Shown here piece by piece: positions 10,028 to 17,903 of a DNA stretch of 64,000 nucleotides (positions are counted from its first letter, which is position 1; each line of letters begins with the position of its first letter). This DNA comes from Flexistipes sinusarabici DSM 4947 (GTDB lineage: Bacteria; Chrysiogenota; Deferribacteres; Deferribacterales; Flexistipitaceae). The stretch is from contig NC_015672.1 of assembly GCF_000218625.1 (NCBI RefSeq), positions 682,001-746,000 on the forward strand, in the 5' to 3' direction. The position numbers and the translations under genes are program-made. The notes under the pieces were generated by a model that saw only the letters and a program-made list of their open reading frames with translations, ran no database searches and was not told the DNA's origin.

Positions 10028-10633
10028 GTGTTTAATAGATTATTTAATATTTTGTTGATTACTGCTTTTTTGATGCCCAATTTACTGTTTGCGGCGAGTC
10101 TTAATAACCTTATCAACAGGTTTGAAAATATTAATACGATGCATGCTCAATTTACCCAGAAAACAGAGATAAAAGGCTTTGGTGAGGATGTTTACAAAGG
10201 AGAAATTTATCTTATTAATAATGAGAAAGTTTTGTGGGATTATAACAAACCTTATGAGCAATATTATCTGTTTACCAGAAACACGATGGAATACTATGAC
10301 AGTTCCACAGATCAGCTTATCAGACAGAAGGTTACATCAAGCAGCGGAAACAACATTGTTTTCCAGCTGTTGGTGGATATAAGTAAAATTAAGGATTCCT
10401 TCAGTATAGAAAAAATAGCTGAAGATAAATTCAGGTTAACTCCAAAATCAGATATGGGGTTAAAATACCTTACGATGACTTTTGGTGATAAGTATCTGAA
10501 AAAAATATACAGCGTGGACAAAAAGGAGAATTACACAGAAATTACATTTGAAAATATCCGCCTGAATGTGGATATACCGGCAGGTGTTTTTGATAAAGAA
10601 GTGCCTTTGGGAACGGAGATTTTTAACTACTGA
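10028..10633 (+). CDS. lolA: Outer-membrane lipoprotein carrier protein LolA
   Basis: LolA ferries lipoproteins across the periplasm. The GTG at 10028 is preferred: a GGAGG at 10018-10022 lies 5 bases before it and would lie inside the coding region if the ATG at 10013 were used. This start gives a clean signal peptide (NRLFNILLITAFLMPNLLFAA) and a 201-residue precursor. The mature part has LolA features: FENINTMHAQFTQ at the N-terminus, then GEIYLINNEKVLWDYNKPYEQ with the conserved W-Y-x-P segment, and the C-terminal VDIPAGVF strand. It is followed at once by lpxK, another envelope gene. Confidence 0.9.
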   Translation: MFNRLFNILLITAFLMPNLLFAASLNNLINRFENINTMHAQFTQKTEIKGFGEDVYKGEIYLINNEKVLWDYNKPYEQYYLFTRNTMEYYDSSTDQLIRQKVTSSSGNNIVFQLLVDISKIKDSFSIEKIAEDKFRLTPKSDMGLKYLTMTFGDKYLKKIYSVDKKENYTEITFENIRLNVDIPAGVFDKEVPLGTEIFNY

Positions 10634-10634
10634 T

Positions 10635-11555
10635 ATGTGCCGTATAATCTCAGTCGGCAACATCAGCTTGGGGGGCACCGGAAAAACCCCGTTTGTTATC
10701 TATTTGTGCACGGAACTTCTTAACAGGGGATTTCGTGTCTGTGTATTATCGAGAGGGCATAAGGGGAAAATCGGTTTAGGAACAAATATTATTTACGACG
10801 GAAGGAAATTTCTTGTTGATAAAGAACTATGTGCCGATGAACCCTTCCTTATAGCTCAAAGGCTTCAGAATGTACCTGTTATTACAGGTAAAGACAGGGT
10901 GAAGAGTCTTAAGCTTGCCGTGGAGCGTTTTTCCCCCGATTTTGTAGTTCTGGATGATGCTTTTCAGCATAGAAAAATTCACAGAGATGTTGATATTGTA
11001 CTTTTGGACCATTCAAACCCTGTTTCCACGGGTTTTGTTTTTCCTTTCGGGTATCTCAGGGAGATGCCCCGAAATCTTCAGAGGGCGGATATCATTGTAT
11101 TTACAAGGGCAAAAGATTATAATATTCCAGATAAGGTGGGAAGGTATATTGAATCAAAGCCTGTTTTTTTCTCCCATATGTTAATTGACGGTTTTTATTT
11201 TAAAGGTGAAAAGTTTCCCTTAGATGTTGTGCAGAATTACAAGTTTTATGCATTCTCCGGGATTGCTTCCAATAAAAATTTTTTCAACATGCTTGCTGGA
11301 AAAAATATCCCGGTTATTTCATCCAGATCTTTTTCGGATCATCATAGTTATAAGCGGAAGGATTTTATATCGCTTACGGACAGGTTGAAAAAATCCGGGG
11401 CAGACTATTTGATAACAACTGAAAAGGATTATGTGAAGTTATCAGATGAATTAAAAAATAAGACTTTTTATACAGCTGTATCTATGCGTTTGGATAATGA
11501 TTTGGCTTTCTGGAACAGTATATTTGAAAAATGTGAAAAACCAGAAAAGGCTTAA
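10635..11555 (+). CDS. lpxK: Tetraacyldisaccharide 4'-kinase
   Basis: LpxK phosphorylates the lipid A disaccharide at the inner membrane. Visible motifs: VGNISLGGTGKTP (P-loop right at the N-terminus), VLSRGHKGK, LDDAFQHRKIHRDVDI (the DD-x-FQHR box) and RLFPFG-like VFPFGYLREMPRNL. With the ATG at 10635, 1 bp after the lolA stop, the protein has 306 residues and lacks most of the usual N-terminal membrane helix of about 40 residues. An alternative ATG at 10566 adds 23 residues (ending ERRFLTTD) but overlaps lolA by 68 bp. Which start is used is open. The gene ends inside a hairpin terminator. Confidence 0.92.
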   Translation: MCRIISVGNISLGGTGKTPFVIYLCTELLNRGFRVCVLSRGHKGKIGLGTNIIYDGRKFLVDKELCADEPFLIAQRLQNVPVITGKDRVKSLKLAVERFSPDFVVLDDAFQHRKIHRDVDIVLLDHSNPVSTGFVFPFGYLREMPRNLQRADIIVFTRAKDYNIPDKVGRYIESKPVFFSHMLIDGFYFKGEKFPLDVVQNYKFYAFSGIASNKNFFNMLAGKNIPVISSRSFSDHHSYKRKDFISLTDRLKKSGADYLITTEKDYVKLSDELKNKTFYTAVSMRLDNDLAFWNSIFEKCEKPEKA

Positions 11556-11572
11556 CCTTCTCTGGTTTTTTT
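11541..11572 (+). terminator. Rho-independent terminator after lpxK
   Basis: Stem CCAGAAAAGG / CCTTCTCTGG (one G-T pair) with a CTTAA loop and a run of seven T. The stem overlaps the lpxK stop codon. It faces a gene remnant on the other strand. Confidence 0.75.
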
Positions 11573-11575
11573 GTA

Positions 11576-11823
11576 CTATTTTTCTAAAGAAAACTCCATT
11601 GTATCAAACCAAAAACCGTCCTGATGCATAAAATCCAACTCGGCTTCAATGATCTGATAGTGTTTTTCTTCAACGCCTGCAAGTTTGGTAAAGAATTCCT
11701 TAACCTCTTTGCTGTAGTCCTTTTGAGCCTCTGCCTTATAGAAATCAATAGCTTTCTTTTCATGGGACAGGGCTATTTTCAGTGCTTCCTCATCTCCGAT
11801 TTCCCCTTTTTCATCAGGAGTTT
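11576..11823 (-). pseudogene. C-terminal half of a split ferritin-like protein gene
   Basis: Reading the minus strand from 11818 to the TAG at 11576 gives 80 residues starting PDEKGEIGDEEALKI. It has a ferritin/rubrerythrin helix pair with an ExxH metal motif (GVEEKHYQ) and the late DFMHQDGFWFD typical of this family. There is no start codon; the frame runs straight into the IS1634-type element. Joined to the fragment at 13730-14020 with one 5-bp target copy removed, the two halves make a seamless 177-residue protein. It is therefore the downstream half of a gene inactivated by insertion. Confidence 0.8.
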
Positions 11824-13729
11824 ATCAGTTATAATCAAAAATGTAGTCCTAAACTGACTTAGTTTTTTGAAGAATGGCGTCAAATCGGGATTTAATTTTT
11901 TCCATGCGGGCTGATTTGTAGTACGTGTATATATGCATTTATTGTTGACATTTATGTTTTTGTGGTTTATACATAAGTATGTTTTTGAGAAAAGTAGAGT
12001 CCAAAAGAAAATCAGGGTATACGCATACAACCGTGCAGCTGGTGGAATCATACAGAAATGAAGAGGGTAAGAGCAGAACAAGAATTCTTTATCATTTCGG
12101 TCCATTGGATAAATTTCTTCAGGCTGATGCTGACAAGCTTGTAGACAGTGTATTGAAGATGAAGGGCGAGGTATTTCTTGATCATTTGGAAAAATTTGGT
12201 TCAGCTAAAAACTTTGGAGATTTGTTTACCATATTCCGTATATTAAAGGAGCTAAAGTTTTTCCAGGAAATAGAAAAGATTAAGGAGAGTGAAACCCGTA
12301 TAGAGTTTGATCTGGTAGGCCATATTAACGCATTGATCTCAAATAGAATTAATGACCCTTCGAGTAAACTAAAGTTATTAAGCTGGCTTGAGTTAGTATA
12401 TTTGCCGGAATTAAAATCAAGCGGAATCAACTATAATAACCTATTAAGATCGATGGATTTTTTAATAAAGCATAAGAAACGTCTTGAAGATCGTCTTGCA
12501 GAGAGCGTGCTGAGTATTTTTGATTTAAGCCTGCGCATGTGTTTTTATGACATGACTTCGAGTTATTTTGAGACGAACAATTTAAGTGATTCAGATATAC
12601 GTTGTTATGGTTATTCAAGGGACAACCGTTCAGACAGGGTACAGGTGACTATAGGTGTAGTAATGACAGAGGAAGGTATTCCGATAGCTCATTATGTGTT
12701 CCCGGGCAACACAGCAGATGTGAGTACCTTGCAGGAAGTGGTAAAAGATATAAAGGATAGATTTGGAGACTTTCGTGAAGTTTCGATAGTAACGGACAAG
12801 GGGATGACAAGTGACAAGAATATAGATTATTTACTATCCGGTGATCATTCATTTATAGTTGGAGAATCCAAGACTAAAAAGATATCCAGAGAGATATTAT
12901 CAGAAGCTAATACTGAGCAGGAGGACAAAGAGAGCGGTTTTACATATGAAAAAGTTGTACCGTATAAATATGAAGTTGACGGTATTAAAAGACTTTGCAA
13001 TTTACGTTATGTTTGCAGTTTTAATCCTGAGACGTATCGCTTGAATGCTGAAAAATTCAAGGTAAAGCTTGCTGATTATGAAGAAAAGCTTTCGGAGATA
13101 AATGTTAAGGATATAGATTCAGCAGATAAGTATAGTCAACTTAAATCCTGGCTAAAATCACACGGTATGGTTAAGTGGTTTGATTTGTCTATCCAGGGTG
13201 ACGTTGTTATTTCTAAATCCAAGGATTCGGTTCTGTCTTCAGTTCAAGCCGGTTTTGGCTGGTTTTTAATAAAGTCCAACTTATCCTGGGAGTGGAACAA
13301 AGAAGAGCTTGTGTCAGGTTATAAGACATTATGGAAAGTGGAGCATGGTTTTCGTGAGTTAAAGCATTCATTTGATATCCGTCCTATGTATCATTGGACA
13401 GAAAGGCGCATCAGGGCGCATGTATTTCTTTGTTTCATAGGTATGGTAGCAACGAGTGTAATAGAGAAGAGGCTAAAAGATTCCGGGATTGATATGAGTT
13501 GGGAGAAGTGCTTGTATGAAATGCGAAAAATTAAAGTTATAGATTACAGGACAAAGTCTGGTATTTATGGTCATGCTATTAATGAGATTAGTAAGCAGCA
13601 GGAAAAATTATTCAGAGCTGTGGGGTGTCCAAAACCTAAATTGGGACATTTGTAGTAAATAATTTTTTAAGCAAGTTAAGCTAAAATGCTTATATGCGGT
13701 ATCTTTTTATATCACTGCTGATAAAGTCA
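11824..13729 (+). mobile_element. IS1634-type insertion sequence
   Basis: A complete element of about 1906 bp carrying one transposase gene. The flanks share a 5-bp direct repeat AGTTT (11819-11823 and 13730-13734). Near the ends lies an inverted TTTATCAG (11821-11828; complement at 13718-13725). The target-repeat reading is supported because deleting the element plus one copy restores the split ferritin-like frame exactly. The exact terminal bases are uncertain by a few positions. Confidence 0.75.
11979..13655 (+). CDS. IS1634-family transposase
   Basis: A 558-residue DDE transposase. The opening VESKRKSGYTHTTVQLVESY is characteristic of the IS1634 group, as are CYDMTSSYFETN, the SIVTDKGMTS strand with a catalytic Asp, and a C-terminal TLWKVEHGFRELKHSFDIRP helix with the catalytic Glu. 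The frame is intact. A promoter TTGACA (11945-11950), 17 bp, TATACA (11968-11973) lies so close that the transcript would begin at or next to the ATG at 11979, so the message may be leaderless. No ribosome site is seen upstream. Confidence 0.9.
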   Translation: MFLRKVESKRKSGYTHTTVQLVESYRNEEGKSRTRILYHFGPLDKFLQADADKLVDSVLKMKGEVFLDHLEKFGSAKNFGDLFTIFRILKELKFFQEIEKIKESETRIEFDLVGHINALISNRINDPSSKLKLLSWLELVYLPELKSSGINYNNLLRSMDFLIKHKKRLEDRLAESVLSIFDLSLRMCFYDMTSSYFETNNLSDSDIRCYGYSRDNRSDRVQVTIGVVMTEEGIPIAHYVFPGNTADVSTLQEVVKDIKDRFGDFREVSIVTDKGMTSDKNIDYLLSGDHSFIVGESKTKKISREILSEANTEQEDKESGFTYEKVVPYKYEVDGIKRLCNLRYVCSFNPETYRLNAEKFKVKLADYEEKLSEINVKDIDSADKYSQLKSWLKSHGMVKWFDLSIQGDVVISKSKDSVLSSVQAGFGWFLIKSNLSWEWNKEELVSGYKTLWKVEHGFRELKHSFDIRPMYHWTERRIRAHVFLCFIGMVATSVIEKRLKDSGIDMSWEKCLYEMRKIKVIDYRTKSGIYGHAINEISKQQEKLFRAVGCPKPKLGHL

Positions 13730-14020
13730 AGTTTCAACAGGCTGAAGACTTACATCTTTCTGATCCGGCATGAAATTGGAAAGTCTCCCTTTTGGTACTT
13801 CTACCTTTTCTACAGTTGTCCCTTCTGACAAAGAGGAAATCATTCTTTCTATCAGCTCCAGATGGTCAACCTCATCTGATGCCAGCTGAACAAACATATT
13901 CTTGCCGGAGATAACTTTTGTCTCCTTGGCAAATTTGAGATAACTTCTTAATCCTTCTTTTTCTGCTTCATAACCCAATTTTAAAGCTTCCAGTAACTTC
14001 TTGTTCGGCATATCCTGCAA
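13727..14020 (-). pseudogene. N-terminal half of a split ferritin-like protein gene
   Basis: Ninety-seven residues from an ATG with a good ribosome site (AGGAGG complement near 14030). The first helix has GYEAEKEGLRSYLKF and the second carries ExxH in ASDEVDHLELIER, the first half of a ferritin-like di-iron site. The last real residues are SLQPVET; a TGA supplied by the inserted element then ends the frame. A truncated half four-helix bundle without its second ExxH should not bind a di-iron centre. See the other half at 11576-11823. In this group the intact protein would be a rubrerythrin-like oxidative stress or iron protein. Confidence 0.82.
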
Positions 14021-14125
14021 CCTCCTTAATTTAATATGTAATACAAATTATATAGATTTGTTATTTTTAAACAACCTGAAAATATTTTAAAATATAATAT
14101 TTTCAAATCAAATACCTCTCATTGA

Positions 14126-14935
14126 TTAATTTATGAGGTTTTCCCAGTTTTCAGTGCTAAGAAAACTTTCTGTAACTTCAGCATCCATCTTTTTGAAAAG
14201 GTCATAAGTCATGCTGAAACTCATAATATTGTCACCAAAACTGTTTTTGGCAGCATTTCTGGCTGTGATATCCATTAAGCTTATAACACCTTTGGGATTT
14301 TCGGTGTTTAGCTGCTGATAGGTTAAAATTCCCGCAGATTGGCAGCCGGCACCGAACGGGGCTTCCACATTGTTTATCCCTTTTCTGAAATAGTTGCATA
14401 AAACTATCAGAGCTGAAAGCTGGTTAGCGTTGCAGAGTATTGTTATGCTTACAGGCTTCTCATCTTCTTCTGTTTTACTGAGGGGTTTGAATATTGTATA
14501 TTTGGCCGGAATATCCATGAAACCCAGCTCATCGATGAAGTCTTCAACTATTTCAGGGTTTTTTGCATAGCGTTCCCCGTGGAGGAATTCATGTATAAAA
14601 TGTTCAGGTGCTTTCCCTTTCATCTGCTCTGCCACTGCTTCACCTTTCGGATATCCTTTGTTGCCGTTTGACAGAAATCTTGCAAAGCAGTCCGTACCGC
14701 CGGGAAAATTTTCATATTGATTTCCGAAGCCCAAACCGACACCTCCACCCGGGCAGCCGAAAGTTTCAGAGTCCACAACTGCAGTTTTTCCTTTAGCGGC
14801 TGCAGTCATAAGGGAGATAATGCACCCCCGCTTTCCTTTCTGGAACTGGATTTTTTCTTCAGGGGCTTCGTCTTTCCAGATTGTTGCAACCGGTTCAGTC
14901 TTCAGGTTCAGGTATTCACTCATATTGCATTTCAT
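14126..14935 (-). CDS. DUF169 domain protein
   Basis: A 269-residue protein of the DUF169 family. Visible features: a Cys-containing glycine-rich stretch ETFGCPGGGVGLGFGN (about residues 58-73), SITILCNANQLSALIVLCNY and the conserved EAPFGAGCQSAG segment. No signal peptide or membrane helix. DUF169 proteins are common in anaerobes, but their role is unknown. It stands alone on the minus strand with a ribosome site GGGAGG just before the start; an IS4-family element lies 76 bp upstream and may have separated it from its original promoter. Confidence 0.85.
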   Translation of the reverse strand: MKCNMSEYLNLKTEPVATIWKDEAPEEKIQFQKGKRGCIISLMTAAAKGKTAVVDSETFGCPGGGVGLGFGNQYENFPGGTDCFARFLSNGNKGYPKGEAVAEQMKGKAPEHFIHEFLHGERYAKNPEIVEDFIDELGFMDIPAKYTIFKPLSKTEEDEKPVSITILCNANQLSALIVLCNYFRKGINNVEAPFGAGCQSAGILTYQQLNTENPKGVISLMDITARNAAKNSFGDNIMSFSMTYDLFKKMDAEVTESFLSTENWENLIN

Positions 14936-15011
14936 GATTACCTCCCAATTTTACGGATAATTAGTTTATATTGTACATGATTTGTAGAAAAATAAAAAGT
15001 TTTTTGTAAAA

Positions 15012-16446
15012 TTGGCACCCTCCCATTTTTTTCACAGTATCATACCAAGTGAACGTTTATTTAACAATTCATCAATTGTAGGAGCTAAATTAGGCGGCTT
15101 GGGTTTTCGAAATCTAAATATTTCCTTAGCCATAATAAATGCTCTGCTAATACCATCTAAAAGGCTATAATATATAAATTTTGGTCGATCTTTCTTTTTG
15201 GATTTCTCCCTCTTAGAATTTGCAATGACCTGCTCTTTTAATATTTCATCCTCCTGTACCATCAGCAATACGCTCCAGGCTAACATGGATGCTCCAAGCA
15301 GTGATTTTATCGCATTAAAGTTAGGGGTTAAACTCTTCTCTATTCCAAAGCCCTGCTTCTCAAATCTGTAACATTCTTCCACGCCCCAGCGGTGGTAATA
15401 TCCTGTCACGCGTCTCTTAATCTCTCTGGATTTCTTTATGTGACCATTTGTAAGTAAAATATGAGGCTCTTTATTCTCCTCCCCCTTATTAACCATTACA
15501 GTCACAGGGTAAAGCTTACCTTCAAGATTTATATAACACTTCTTATAGCCAAACCTAAAAGATTTCCCAATTTTGTAACGTCTGTTTATTTTCTTCACTA
15601 AATCAGGAATACTTACCGGTTTACCTCCTAAAACAAGGTGGCGCTTTTTTGTTAATCTGGTTACAAAATCAAGATCCTTGTTTAAAAAATAATTCAGCAT
15701 AATACCGCCGTCATAACCACGGTCTAATACCCACAAACCTTTGGGTCCAGCTGCTGATACAAAATTCTCTACCGCTTTCATACTTTCCGTGTTCATACTC
15801 TTAAAGCTCTGTTCTTCGCTGCTGTACATATCAAGATACATTGGAAATGTTATTCTCTCAGAAGGATTGTAACAACTTATTTGATTTAGATAATAACCGT
15901 TGCCGGTACTGCCTTTGCTCCCATCTCTTAAACGACAATGATTTTCAAAGTTATTGCCAAAATGATGACAAATGTCTCCCGCATCCAAAGCTATTATTGT
16001 TTCTTCCCTTACTTTGTCTTTCCACTTGTTCATATTGTAATAATTCGACAATTCAAGAATCTCTGGGTGATCATGGACATTACGGCGTATCCTTTTTAAA
16101 GTGTCTTTTATGGCTATATCTTCCTTCAGGCTTCTTGCTATTTCTGTTAAGTTGCAGCTCTTTGAGGCTAATACTCCGGTTACTATTTCCAAAATATGTT
16201 TATGAAGGGGCTTTTTTACACTTACATTATCCTCTGAAATTGATGATGCTACACTCACAATTTTTCTCTTCACATTTTTCCTAATTTCACCTATCATAAA
16301 CTGCCTCCTTTTTCTTTTTTGTTAGTGCTTTATGGTAAATTCACTATACAGGAAAAAGGAGGCTTATTCAATCACTTATCTTCATCTTTTACCTTTCTTT
16401 ACAAATACTTATCAAATATCTTTTTGAGAAAATGGGAGGGTGCCAA
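15012..16446 (-). mobile_element. IS4-family element, copy 1
   Basis: A complete 1435-bp element with inverted ends beginning TTGGCACCCTCCCATTTT. It is flanked by a perfect 10-bp target duplication TTTTGTAAAA (15002-15011 and 16447-16456). The same element, of equal length and opposite orientation, lies at 38513-39947. Ten-bp duplications are usual for IS4-family elements. It sits between the DUF169 gene and tsuA. In mirrored form it has the same promoter and hairpin described for copy 2 (-35 at 16366-16371, -10 at 16343-16348). Confidence 0.93.
15032..16297 (-). CDS. IS4-family transposase, copy 1
   Basis: A 421-residue DDE transposase. Catalytic Asp residues are in IALDAGD and VLDRGYDGG. 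The IS4 signature Y-x2-R-x3-E-x6-K is exact in the YYHRWGVEECYRFEK stretch. The protein is identical to the one encoded at 38662-39927. Start ATG with GGAGGC immediately upstream. The frame is intact, so the element may be active. Confidence 0.93.
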   Translation of the reverse strand: MIGEIRKNVKRKIVSVASSISEDNVSVKKPLHKHILEIVTGVLASKSCNLTEIARSLKEDIAIKDTLKRIRRNVHDHPEILELSNYYNMNKWKDKVREETIIALDAGDICHHFGNNFENHCRLRDGSKGSTGNGYYLNQISCYNPSERITFPMYLDMYSSEEQSFKSMNTESMKAVENFVSAAGPKGLWVLDRGYDGGIMLNYFLNKDLDFVTRLTKKRHLVLGGKPVSIPDLVKKINRRYKIGKSFRFGYKKCYINLEGKLYPVTVMVNKGEENKEPHILLTNGHIKKSREIKRRVTGYYHRWGVEECYRFEKQGFGIEKSLTPNFNAIKSLLGASMLAWSVLLMVQEDEILKEQVIANSKREKSKKKDRPKFIYYSLLDGISRAFIMAKEIFRFRKPKPPNLAPTIDELLNKRSLGMIL

Positions 16447-16530
16447 TTTTGTAAAAATTAATATGACAATTAATAAAATATACGTTATGATTTAAGAATA
16501 TTTATTGTTGTAAATTAAATTAGGTGCAGC

Positions 16531-17628
16531 ATGTTCTCAACTTTTATTTTACTGCTTATTATAGGTATAATTGCCGGCTTTGTTATGCACCGCAGTGACT
16601 TTTGTGTAGCAAGCATGCTCAGGGATATTTTTATGTTCAACCGTTTTGATACGGTTTTTTCTCTCTTCTTTCTTCTTTTAATGAGCGCAGCGTTGTATCT
16701 GCTTCTGTTCTTTACTGGTTTAATAGATATATCACACCCATGGGCAGGTGTTGTGAGTGGCAGACAGTTTATAGGCGGTGTTATCTTCGGCGCAGGAATG
16801 GTGCTGGCCGGCGGGTGCGTTATTGGGACTCTGTATAAGATAGGTTCCGGCAATGTGTCCAGCTTTTTCGCATTTATAGGGATTCTTTTCGGTTCCTTTG
16901 TTTATGCTGTTATATATCCGGAAATTTCAAATATTGCAGGCAGACTTGACATCACATCAAATTTTGTAAGCTTATACAGTCTTATAGATATTTCGATGTT
17001 TTACTTTTTGATATTTTATCTTTTGGTTTTTGCAGTATTATTTTTCCTTTTAAAAAATAAAAACAGACTGTTTTTGAAATCTCATGTAACCGGATTTTTG
17101 CAGCCATTTTATGCTTCTGTAATATTATCCTTCTGTCTAACGGGGGTATTTCTTATAACCAAAATGCCCTTGGGCATTACTTCGACATACACAAAACTCA
17201 GTGCTTTTATTGCTCATTTGATTTCAAATAACTACTATGAAAGTATCTCCTATTTTCACAATACAGTTCTGAACTATCACAACTCTTTTGCAGATACTGA
17301 TATTTCAGGCAAACTCGGATACCGTTTTGATGGTATATACCTTATACAGTTTCCGGTAATTATCGGGATACTTGCGGGTTCGTTTTTCTCATCAATTAAT
17401 CTAAGAGAGTTTAGCATAAATTTTAATATCCCTTTAAAGCAGTTTTTTATTGCTGTAACGGGGGGGTTTTTGATGGGTTTTTCCTCCAGGCTGGCAGGAG
17501 GGTGTAATGTGTGGTATCTTTTTGGCCAGCTACCACTTCTGGATCTTGGAGCATATTTATTTTTAGGCGGGCTTCTGCCCGGAGTCTGGATAGGGAGTAA
17601 ATTTCTTGAAAAATTGATTGTGGGGTGA
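16531..17628 (+). CDS. tsuA: YeeE/YedE family sulfur-compound transporter (TsuA-like)
   Basis: A 365-residue membrane protein with about nine hydrophobic segments in two related halves. Each half has a conserved glycine- and cysteine-bearing loop: AGFVMHRSDFCVAS near the start and GGVIFGAGMVLAGGCVIG at about 90, repeated as GGFLMGFSSRLAGGCNVW near 310. These are hallmarks of YeeE/TsuA (DUF395), where the Cys residues pass thiosulfate or related sulfur species inward. The next gene, a TusA-like sulfur carrier, starts within 3 bp, which strongly supports a role in sulfur uptake or trafficking. The exact substrate is not shown by sequence. Confidence 0.88.
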   Translation: MFSTFILLLIIGIIAGFVMHRSDFCVASMLRDIFMFNRFDTVFSLFFLLLMSAALYLLLFFTGLIDISHPWAGVVSGRQFIGGVIFGAGMVLAGGCVIGTLYKIGSGNVSSFFAFIGILFGSFVYAVIYPEISNIAGRLDITSNFVSLYSLIDISMFYFLIFYLLVFAVLFFLLKNKNRLFLKSHVTGFLQPFYASVILSFCLTGVFLITKMPLGITSTYTKLSAFIAHLISNNYYESISYFHNTVLNYHNSFADTDISGKLGYRFDGIYLIQFPVIIGILAGSFFSSINLREFSINFNIPLKQFFIAVTGGFLMGFSSRLAGGCNVWYLFGQLPLLDLGAYLFLGGLLPGVWIGSKFLEKLIVG

Positions 17629-17631
17629 GTG

Positions 17632-17868
17632 ATGGATCACGGAAATGAAATTTTTGATTTGAGGGGGCAGATATGCCCCTCAACACTCTTAACTGCTTTA
17701 AAAAAAGTGAACGAAAAAAAAGAACAGTTAAAAGACGGGTTAATTCTGGAATTTAAAGTTGATAACAGAGATGCTATCAACACGATTCCGGAGTCGGCAA
17801 CGAGAATGGGGTACAGATTTGATGTTGAAAAATCGCATGGATTTTATAAGATTAAAATATATAAATAA
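17632..17868 (+). CDS. TusA/SirA-like sulfur carrier protein
   Basis: A 78-residue protein of the TusA family. The conserved Cys is in LRGQICPSTLL; the family's usual CPxP reads CPST here, so the second Pro is missing, while the persulfide-forming Cys and first Pro remain. The ATG at 17632 is preferred to the overlapping GTG at 17629. It is coupled to the transporter gene and likely takes sulfur delivered by it, relaying it for thiolation or redox use. The partner enzymes are not nearby. Confidence 0.86.
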   Translation: MDHGNEIFDLRGQICPSTLLTALKKVNEKKEQLKDGLILEFKVDNRDAINTIPESATRMGYRFDVEKSHGFYKIKIYK

Positions 17869-17903
17869 ATTTGATTTTATATTTTGAATTGTAAGAAAAA
17901 TTG

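Noticed and set aside
11624-11857. A 77-codon plus-strand frame between lpxK and the IS1634-type element
   Set aside because: It is the complement of the ferritin-like C-terminal fragment, which has clear ExxH motif conservation.
12001-13655. Programmed frameshift in the IS1634-type transposase
   Set aside because: A single uninterrupted 558-codon frame covers the whole protein.
15841-16284. A 147-codon open frame antisense to the IS4 transposase, repeated at 38675-39118
   Set aside because: It is the complement of a well-supported transposase, has Cys/Leu/Ser-rich composition typical of antisense shadows, and no ribosome site.
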